This document shows positions 59,501 through 64,000 of a stretch of DNA of 64,000 nt, piece by piece. The notes beneath the pieces are model-generated. The model saw nothing but the letters and a program-made list of their open reading frames with translations. It was not told the origin of the DNA and ran no database searches. The DNA lies in NCBI GenBank assembly GCA_013397845.1, contig VZTG01003201.1, forward strand, positions 124,001-188,000, read 5' to 3'. The stretch's first letter is position 1. Each line of letters opens with the position of its first letter. Made by a program: the position numbers and the translations under genes. The stretch comes from Melanocharis versteri. Taxonomy: Eukaryota; Chordata; Aves; Passeriformes; Melanocharitidae.

Positions 59501-61215
59501 CTGCACCAGCTGTCACTCGTCTCTAGAGTCAAAATATTTCCATGCCTATCAACAGCTAGTAATTGATGTGAAATCAGTGAGTCTCCTTGCAAAGTTCATG
59601 CTATATGTGCCAGAGCCAGGCATCCGGCAGAGACTCAAGTGCAAGTCTAATGAGAAGCTCTCAGCTACAGAATCGTTCCTCTTAGCAATGGATGAGAATG
59701 CATGACTATCCTTGGTTTCCTAATTATTGTAATTTACTCAATCTCTCCTATTAACGAGCATTTTTCTGCCTGGGGACTTTCTAATCATGGAATTAATTGT
59801 CGCTTTTACCATTATAAAATATTGCTCCCAAGACATTGTTCAGATTTACAGCCCTAACTGTGAAAAAAAGACAGGAGATAAAGAGAAAGTTATTAAAAAT
59901 ATTTTGCTTGTCCCTTGTGATTTTTTTTTCAAGAGCATTTTAGGAGTCTAACATGGAGAGGAAAAAAAAGGAATAAAAAAAATAACTTTCACCCTTGAAA
60001 TCCTAGGTAGGAAGTACTATCTTAGCAATTATCAGCAACATGTTACAAGAGACCATCATTAATTAAGACCAGCACTACGGATCTTTCTTTATCGGGGTGG
60101 GAACTTGCTGTAATTCCACTGATTCCACTAGGATTGTGTCAGAGACTACCTATCTCACAGATGAAATAAATTACTTTTGCATATGCCCCCTTTTACCTCA
60201 CATGTTGTCAAATGATATAAGTGCCTGTATCTTTCCAGCTGAAATTGATCTCTTTGGTCCTGAGCTCCAGAAGGAACGGCAGAGTACTCCCAGTCAGACT
60301 TTTTAATAACTTGAACTTGTACAACATACCATAACAGTAAAGAGACACACGGCATTCGGAACGAAATTAAGCAATGGCAACAGGCATAGAAATCTGAAGG
60401 AAATATGAACTTCAGAACTTCTCTAATCTTTTTCCTACATTCACATCTTGCTACAGTGGTATTTGGTTTTGGAGATGATTGAATACACTTCCCATTCAAT
60501 TCAACAGCATTCACTACTGAATGACTCACCCGGTGCATTCTTAACAACAGAGTTGAAGAGACACTGCAACCCCTGCTCAACTTACAGACAAACAAACAAA
60601 CAAACAAACAAATTAGAACCTGTCCCTCATGATTAAAAAAAAAACCAAACAAAAAAAAGCCCCTCTCACTTGTGTATGATGTTTGTTACAGCTGGAAAAA
60701 TGAAAAGAAATCCCTTATGTCAACACGATGCCTCTAAGAAATTACACTAAAAAATGTGTTAAAAATAATACAAGCTTTTGACTAAAGACACATGTATAAT
60801 TACAATACCTCTACAGAAAACCAGTACTGTCCCCTCTTGGAAGGGGATAGAGTTAGCAAGACATGTAAACCTGAAGTCCAATTTCTACAAGTATTCTGCT
60901 TTTCAGTAAATGCCTCACACATGCTGTCGTCTGTCTTTGCAGGGAAAAAAATCACCAATATCTGGGGAAAAAAAGTTCCATGATCTTAGTTGCCTCCCCA
61001 CATATGTGCTGAAAATGCTCCAAAGCTGCAAGCATGTCAGAAAAGTAATGCACGCCCTAAAAGAATACCTTAAAGGAATAGTAAAAGGATCTCCACTCCT
61101 CTTCTGCCACCACTTCTGTGAAAGTCACCGTTTCAGTGCAGGTGACAAGGGTAAGATCCAGCCAGCCGGTGCCTCCCTGGGAGCTGCTGCTGGCTTCTGT
61201 GGAGTTGACCTCCAT
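6554..61215 (-). CDS. NPSR1: Neuropeptide S receptor 1, complete 8-exon coding gene
   Basis: This is a class A GPCR. In other vertebrates NPSR1 sits in the plasma membrane, binds neuropeptide S and signals through Gs and Gq to regulate arousal and anxiety. The CDS joins, on the minus strand, 61215-61069, 48713-48581, 23565-23462, 23135-23042, 18497-18296, 9737-9661, 8983-8894 and 6798-6554. It totals 1092 bases and 363 residues. All introns are GT-AG and every phase agrees. Visible hallmarks are the N4-S-T glycosylation sequon, GN67 in TM1, D94 in TM2, C121 paired with C197 (extracellular disulfide), D145-R146-Y147 after TM3, C287-W-S-P290 in TM6 and N327-P-L-I-Y331 in TM7. No frameshift or internal stop was found. 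Identity rests on close agreement with human NPSR1 recalled from memory, for example LFSTWRR, FIPL and CWALWPDDSYW. The only odd part is the last 29 or so residues, which do not match the mammalian tail. Confidence 0.95.
6799..8893 (-). other. NPSR1 intron 7 (2,095 bases)
   Basis: GT-AG intron between exons 7 and 8. It holds no recognisable coding sequence or repeat. The open frames are short on both strands and have no family motif. Confidence 0.85.
8894..8983 (-). CDS. NPSR1: NPSR1 coding exon 7 (third intracellular loop, start of TM6)
   Basis: The acceptor is cttttcccag|GTGGCAAA. Residues 253-282 include the Ser/Thr-rich loop GGKTSTGYTSRG, then the conserved basic run FISRAKVKAIKYS leading into TM6. 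The donor is CTTG|gtaagt, phase 1. Length is 90 bases. The first 10 residues differ from mammalian NPSR1, while RAKVKAIKYSI is almost unchanged. The serines and threonines could be kinase targets; that is inference. Confidence 0.93.
8984..9660 (-). other. NPSR1 intron 6 (677 bases)
   Basis: GT-AG intron (gtgagt donor, ttcccag acceptor). Nothing else was recognised in it. Confidence 0.85.
9661..9737 (-). CDS. NPSR1: NPSR1 coding exon 6 (end of TM5, start of third intracellular loop)
   Basis: The acceptor is gacgctgcag on the opposite sense, read as ctgcag|CGTCATATA. The exon completes Ser227 and encodes VIYSIVIRTIWMKSKAQAVIISSCP, finishing TM5 and entering the third intracellular loop. The donor is CCTG|gtgagt, phase 1. 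It is 77 bases long. VIRTIW.KSK matches human NPSR1 as recalled; the loop end has diverged, as expected for this region. Confidence 0.93.
9738..18295 (-). other. NPSR1 intron 5 (8,558 bases)
   Basis: GT-AG intron (gtaagc donor, ctgcag acceptor). It holds no exon-like segment that I could tie to a protein. Visible structure is an AT-rich stretch at about 12.7-13.8 kb containing a 14-base palindrome at 12767-12780, a very AT-rich core at 13675-13745, and a (GAAA)n run at 17480-17509. Confidence 0.8.
17480..17509 (+). repeat. (GAAA)n microsatellite
   Basis: About 7.5 perfect tetranucleotide units in NPSR1 intron 5. Confidence 0.95.
18296..18497 (-). CDS. NPSR1: NPSR1 coding exon 5 (TM4, second extracellular loop, TM5)
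   Basis: The acceptor is gttacacag|AAAGGCAG. Residues 160-226 begin ERQAKVLIGV and cover TM4 (AWSLSFLFSIP), the second extracellular loop with Cys197 in EVQCWALWPDD, and most of TM5 (MTVVAFLVYFIPLIII). Cys197 is expected to form the disulfide with Cys121. This is the most strongly conserved exon and was the first clue to the gene's identity. The donor is ATCAG|gtaagc, phase 2. Length is 202 bases. Confidence 0.97.
18498..23041 (-). other. NPSR1 intron 4 (4,544 bases)
   Basis: GT-AG intron (gtagga donor, ttacacag acceptor). It contains a decayed CR1-like tail at about 22266-22400. No coding sequence was recognised. Confidence 0.8.
22266..22400 (-). mobile_element. Probable ancient CR1-like (L3/CR1) 3' end
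   Basis: The plus strand reads CACAGGTTTTTAAGGCCAGG then AAGGACCATTAATCTGATCC and, further on, GATTAAAGCACATCCTCCAG. These are the words seen in an old sauropsid CR1-like tail with the insert in minus orientation. The boundaries are approximate and the assignment is from memory of that consensus. Confidence 0.5.
23042..23135 (-). CDS. NPSR1: NPSR1 coding exon 4 (TM3 and DRY motif)
   Basis: The acceptor is tctgccccag|GTGGTCC. The exon reads VVLLYASTYVLVSLSIDRYHAIVYPMKFLQG. This is TM3 followed by the intact D145-R146-Y147 G-protein-coupling motif and the second intracellular loop. The donor is GGAG|gtagga, leaving one base of Glu160 (phase 1). Length is 94 bases. The residues are nearly identical to mammalian NPSR1 as recalled. 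Confidence 0.95.
23136..23461 (-). other. NPSR1 intron 3 (326 bases)
   Basis: Short GT-AG intron (gtataa donor, gccccag acceptor) between the TM2 and TM3 exons. It shows A-rich runs on the plus strand near 23236-23262 and nothing else. Confidence 0.85.
23462..23565 (-). CDS. NPSR1: NPSR1 coding exon 3 (TM2 end, first extracellular loop)
   Basis: The acceptor is tatttgtag|ATTTATTC. The exon completes Asp94, the conserved TM2 aspartate, and continues LFTGLINIMTDIIW, then the extracellular loop RYTGDFMAPDIV with Cys121, the conserved cysteine at the top of TM3. It ends VVRYFQ at CAG|gtataa, phase 0. Residue 107 is isoleucine, the position of the human Asn107Ile variant. The 104 bases plus one carried base give exactly 35 codons. 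The intron to exon 4 is only 326 bases. Confidence 0.95.
33235..33277 (+). repeat. 23-base tandem duplication
   Basis: TATCAAAATAACCTTCCTAA occurs at 33235 and again at 33258, perfectly, with GGT between the copies. Confidence 0.95.
34251..34310 (-). mobile_element. Probable CR1 3' tail, decayed
   Basis: On the plus strand TAGAATTATAGAATTATGTAGG is followed by TTGGAAATGATCTTTG. This resembles the reverse complement of a CR1 3' end (terminal octamers, then the 'GATCATTTCCAACC' block). Only about 60 bases are recognisable. Confidence 0.4.
36257..36304 (+). repeat. 26-base imperfect tandem duplication
   Basis: TTTTACAGCATATTATGAGA at 36257 recurs at 36283 with one A-to-G change. Confidence 0.9.
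37920..37987 (+). repeat. (TGTGGG)n hexamer microsatellite
   Basis: An almost perfect run of TGTGGG units, about eleven copies, preceded by a less regular (TGTGGC) stretch from about 37906. It encodes a run of Val-Gly or Cys-Gly in two frames purely as an artefact. The G-runs lie on the plus strand, which is the nontemplate orientation relative to nothing known here and the template strand for NPSR1. Confidence 0.95.
38099..38140 (+). mobile_element. CR1 3' tail fragment adjacent to the larger CR1 copy
   Basis: The sequence reads as CTTGAAGCTCTTTTCTAACC followed by TAATTGATTCTATGATCC, a CR1 3' terminus. It lies about 100 bases upstream of a second CR1 end in the same orientation. The upstream boundary is unclear and may reach back to about 38040. 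Confidence 0.65.
38243..38562 (+). mobile_element. CR1 LINE 3' fragment
   Basis: This is the 3' end of a chicken-repeat-1 non-LTR retrotransposon. The start CTCTGCAACTACCTGAAAGG, the stretch TTGTGCCAGGAGAAGTTTAG and the end GTTGGACTCGATGATC...CCAACCTAAACGATTCTG with ATTCTATGA are typical. One frame still reads DDFFTEKVVKHWNRLPREGV, the C-terminal remnant of the CR1 reverse transcriptase. The element is 5'-truncated, as nearly all CR1 copies are. Confidence 0.9.
39246..39388 (-). mobile_element. tRNA-Ile-derived SINE with CR1-like tail (TguSINE1-type)
   Basis: Read on the minus strand, the element starts with a degenerate tRNA-Ile head. It shows an A-box-like TTAGCTCAGTTGG, an anticodon-arm region TGGTGCTAACAATGCC and a B-box-like GGGTTTGATCTCC, followed by GGGCCA where the tRNA acceptor end would be. 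The second half is a CR1-like 3' tail with GTTGGACTCAATGACCC, CCCTTCCAACTTAGAAT and terminal ATTCTGTGATTCTGTG repeats. This two-part build matches the SINE described in zebra finch, which borrows the CR1 3' end to recruit CR1 reverse transcriptase. The copy is mutated (GTTTGAT instead of GTTCGAT), so it is not recent. The subfamily name is from memory. Confidence 0.8.
41293..41319 (+). repeat. (GGTTT)n pentamer repeat
   Basis: Four to five units of GGTTT flanked by T-runs in NPSR1 intron 2. Confidence 0.9.
48581..48713 (-). CDS. NPSR1: NPSR1 coding exon 2 (TM1, first intracellular loop, start of TM2)
   Basis: The exon follows a polypyrimidine tract and ccaatgcag and starts TEQLVTLWILF. It runs through TM1 (about residues 53-75, with the conserved G66-N67), the basic first intracellular loop WRRKRKSRM, and into TM2 as TYFVTQLSIT. 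It ends ATCACAG|gtagtg with one base of the codon for Asp94 (phase 1). The 133-base length gives 44 codons plus one base. An open frame continues upstream to an apparent Met, but that Met lies in the intron, so it is not a start codon. Confidence 0.95.
50353..50353. other. Ambiguous base (N)
   Basis: A single N follows a run of A residues at 50341-50352. This is an uncalled base next to a homopolymer, so indels may also be hidden here. It lies in intron 1 and does not touch any exon. Confidence 0.99.
53795..54110 (+). mobile_element. CR1 LINE 3' fragment in intron 1
   Basis: Typical CR1 words are present: GCTACAATTATCTAGCAGG, GGGTGCAGAGAAGGTGGAGC, GAGGGTGGTCAAACACTGG, CCCAGAGAGGCTGTGG, CCATCCCTGGAGATATTC and a final CGACCTCCAGAAGTCCTTCT. 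The terminal octamer repeats are lost or decayed. The sequence is a clearly different subfamily from the copy at 38.2 kb and no longer encodes protein. Confidence 0.85.
60588..60612 (+). repeat. (CAAA)n tetramer repeat
   Basis: About six units of ACAA/CAAA in NPSR1 intron 1, some 450 bases from the exon 1 donor. Confidence 0.9.
61069..61215 (-). CDS. NPSR1: NPSR1 coding exon 1 (residues 1-49, extracellular N-terminus)
   Basis: This exon encodes the 49-residue extracellular N-terminus, the same length as the equivalent human segment. It begins MEVNSTEAS and ends EEEWRSFYYSFK. The core CTETVTFTEVV and the end SFYYSFK match human NPSR1 as recalled. N4-S5-T6 is an N-glycosylation sequon at the same residue as in human. 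The ATG at 61215-61213 has G at -3 and G at +4. An in-frame TAA at 61261-61263, 15 codons upstream, argues against a longer start. The exon ends AAG|gtattc, phase 0. No cleavable signal peptide is apparent, as is usual for this receptor. The segment between the start and the conserved core (about residues 8-24) is the least conserved part. Confidence 0.93.
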
Positions 61216-61263
61216 CACTGGATTTTGCTTAAGTTGTCCAGGTGCTTGTTTTAGTAAGAGTTA
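61216..61263 (-). other. NPSR1 5' leader segment with in-frame stop
   Basis: These 48 bases lie immediately upstream of the NPSR1 ATG. The three bases at 61263-61261 read TAA in the same frame as the ATG, and 15 sense codons separate them. This bounds the open frame and supports the chosen start. The transcription start cannot be placed from sequence. Confidence 0.7.
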
Positions 61264-64000
61264 ATGCAGCCAGGCTTCTCCCGTAAAAGCGCAGCACAAA
61301 ACCAGCTTCTCCCTGCTCCACCACTGGCTACCAGAGGTGTCGGGCTTCAGTGCAGCTGAGTGATAGGGAAAAAAAAAAGAAAAACAACAAAGCCAAGCTG
61401 GCATCCCTTTGAGCTTTCTTTTGGTACAACTCTGACGACAGCCATCCACATGCTCCTTCCAGCAGCAGCAGCCAGTAACAAAGTCAGCACACATGGACCC
61501 AGCCCTGTGCTTAGTCAACTCTGGATTTCCTTGCACCCCAAGCTGTCAGCTCTGGAGTCAGACACACCTGTAAAAGCATGGACCTCGTCCCTGCACTAAG
61601 CCCAGGATCCTGGGTATTCCACTCAGCAGCATTGCTTACTTACCTTAGCCGAGCTCACTATGATTTTGATTACCTTTAGTCTTATGGTATATCCATAAAC
61701 AAGCACCAACATGCTCTCTTGTATTAGCAAAACCCTATTAAGTTTGTAGGGTTAAGATATCACAGTTTCCCTGTCAATGTCTACCTGACTCCATAAATGG
61801 ACCTCTCCCTCACCTTTGCAAAGAGCTGGAGTGTGCTGCACGCCCAGGAAGGCAGTGCTTTCTTCGCCGTATGGAAAACCTGTCTGGAAAGGCACGGCCC
61901 CATGAGATTTAGAGGCTCAAGCCTCTTCAGAACAAGGTGATCAATTATCTCTCTATTCACGGATTTTCTGGTCACTAACCCCACATACCCTCTGTTTATT
62001 CAGATGTTTTTACCCATCTCCAGTGGCATTACCCCAGCTTTACACCAAGGTGACAGATGAGAGTGCACTCATCCTCCCTGACCAGAGCTCGAACTCAGCT
62101 GTAAATCCAGCACTTGTTCAGCTTTGTGAAGATGCTCTGCCTCAATGACAGTGCAATCCTCAGCAGAACTCGATACATTTCCCACTCACACCCCACCAAT
62201 TCAATCTCCCCTTACCTGCTCATGGCAAAACCCAGTCCTGTGTTTATGCAGGCGCAGATGGCCATGGGGGAGCTCAGGAGTCTTTAAACTCCTCTCTCGT
62301 GCTAGCACAGCACACCCTCTCCCCAGCTGCCGAAGCAGGGGTCTCCACAACCTGCCCACATCATCCATGTCCCTGATCCTCGTGGGACTGTGCCCCATCC
62401 CTGCCTACACGAGCACGAGAGGGGTGACTGCAGGGCCCTCCAGCCCCCAGGGCCTGTATTAGCAGGGGAAATTCAGGGAAATTCAGGTCCAGGTTTTGAC
62501 TCTGAGCCCTCCCAAGTTAGGACATGCCTGGATCTAGGGCTTCAGACCAGGCTGTTCTAGAGACTGCAGAAACCTCTGAGTGTCTGAGCAATATTCAGAC
62601 TCTCCAGAAGCTGGAGTCATCAGAGTCATTCAGCAGAGTCATTTAGAGGAGGGAATCAGTCTAGACCAATACAGATAATCAGTAACAGTCACAAAGCAAT
62701 CAACTCTGACAAATATGCACCGGTGATCAATATTTAACAGCGGCAAATGATTCATGGGTCAGAACGTGATTAGATAAAAAGAAATATGATAGAATCACCA
62801 TGTTTTTCTGAAAACCACTGAGGAAATGCACATATATATATTATATAAAAGAGAGGAGAAACATTTTTGCATTTTTTTCTGACCGATTGTACAGGTTGAC
62901 TTTGAAACTCTGCTAAGAAATATTTAGGTAGCATCCAAGCTTCTTGAAAACATGTTACCATTTTTTTTCTTCTTTTTCCTTCTTCTCAATTTTCTTTCTT
63001 ACATTTACAGAATTATCTTTGCTAGAGTTAAAATTTATTACACTGAACTTTTGGGTTTGGTGGGGTTTTTGCACTTTCATTCCTACAGAGCTGTTAAGCT
63101 CGAGCATATTACAGGCACTAAGAGGCTTTTCGGTATCTACACCACACGCCAGATCATGTGCAGCTCTCAGGGCTAACCTAGAGTGACTTGTCTTGTGGCT
63201 TTGCCAGCTACTTTCCCTAAGTCGTGCTTAAGGAGCTGCAAAAGGTTATAACGTGCCCTGCTCCAGCACTCTCCAGTCTACACAGAGCTAATTCAGGTTT
63301 TCCATCACTATCAGCTTTTCTGCTGGTGAGTATTTCTCAATTACTGTCACTGCCATGTTCTTTGAGGGCTGGTTTTGTAAAAATGCTGTTTAGCCACAGA
63401 GTTTGAAGCCATGAGCTGTCTATGGTACCACATCTAGAATCAAGCTAATTCTCCAGAATATAGTACTTTGTTTTTAAACCACTACAAGTCATTACAACTC
63501 TTTGAAATTTGGTGTTCAGAATTTGTTCCCCACCCCACTCTCCATGCTGAGATTAAGAAAATTCTGAAATGAATGGCAAATTAAAATACTTTTATGATTG
63601 AATCTCAAAAGCTTACAAAAGGCAAGATCAAATCCTAGCAACTCCTCTGAGCTGAAGGAATAGCTGATTGATTCCCGTAACTCACTTTGTTGTTTTCCTC
63701 TGTGGGGACCTTGAAAAGTCTCTGAGAACTTTCAATGTTTTAAGAGATTGAGAGAGTTTTACAGGGAGAGAAATTCAGTCTTCTCTCTGCTTTAATATAG
63801 AATGCTGTCCAATTATTATTGTAAGACAGTTTTTTATCTAATGTATAATAAAATATGCTTCTTCCTTCTTAACCTTCAGAGTGGCTTTTTTTAAAAGTCA
63901 CTCTACTGTAGTACTGCACCACAGCATGCTTCATAAGTTGGAAAGATATTGAAAAAATCCTTAAGCAATAAGAATGAATTATTTGGAAGAAGAATAGAGA
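61264..64000. other. Upstream flank of NPSR1
   Basis: This region must contain the promoter and any untranslated 5' exon. I saw no TATA box or CpG-island-like stretch clear enough to call. Open frames such as 62145-62462 lack family motifs. In mammals BMPER lies upstream of NPSR1, but no part of it was recognised here. Confidence 0.5.

Larger units (their letters stand above)
48714..61068 (-). other. NPSR1 intron 1 (12,355 bases)
   Basis: GT-AG intron (gtattc donor, aatgcag acceptor). It contains a CR1 fragment at 53795-54110, a (CAAA)n run at 60588-60612 and an ambiguous base at 50353. The longest open frame of the whole window, 182 codons on the minus strand at 49584-50132, lies here but shows no family motif and no splice or codon evidence of being a gene. 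Confidence 0.8.

Noticed and set aside
62145..62462. 105-codon plus-strand open frame upstream of NPSR1
   Set aside because: It is Pro/Ser-rich in a GC-richer patch with a shadow frame on the other strand and no family motif.
1..64000. Operons, CRISPR arrays, phage, insertion sequences, endogenous retroviruses
   Set aside because: There are no direct-repeat arrays with spacers, no transposase, integrase or retroviral protein motifs, and the intron-exon structure shows a vertebrate genome.

Overview
This window looks like avian nuclear DNA, most likely from a passerine bird. It is AT-rich and gene-poor. It carries several CR1 LINE tails, the typical bird interspersed repeat, and one SINE whose head resembles tRNA-Ile and whose tail is CR1-like, an arrangement known from songbirds (TguSINE1-type). 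No bacterial genes, operons, phage, CRISPR arrays or recognisable endogenous retroviruses were seen. Almost every open reading frame in the window is a chance frame in noncoding DNA.

The one gene I can support is a complete, intact class A G-protein-coupled receptor on the minus strand: the neuropeptide S receptor NPSR1. I rebuilt it exon by exon. Eight coding exons lie at 61215-61069, 48713-48581, 23565-23462, 23135-23042, 18497-18296, 9737-9661, 8983-8894 and 6798-6554. All seven introns are GT-AG and the reading phase is kept across every junction. The exons sum to 1092 bases: 363 codons plus a TAA stop. Human NPSR1, from memory, has 371 residues. Exon 1 gives the glycosylated extracellular N-terminus, exons 2-8 the seven-helix core, and exon 8 ends in a C-tail that does not resemble the mammalian tail.

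Layout: 1-6553 is 3'-flank or 3'UTR with no recognisable coding sequence. 6554-9737 holds exons 8, 7 and 6. 9738-18295 is intron 5, which contains an AT-rich stretch with paired homeodomain-like sites. 18296-23565 holds exons 5, 4 and 3. 23566-48580 is the 25-kb intron 2, which holds most of the repeats: a CR1 cluster beside a (TGTGGG)n array, and the tRNA-Ile/CR1 SINE. 48581-48713 is exon 2. 48714-61068 is intron 1, with a CR1 fragment near 53.8-54.1 kb. 61069-61215 is exon 1, and 61216-64000 is upstream flank.

The most useful observations are that the bird receptor carries isoleucine at residue 107 (the site of the human Asn107Ile polymorphism), that its C-terminal tail is divergent or unspliced, and that the composite SINE narrows the taxonomy. 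I found no convincing new biological system.
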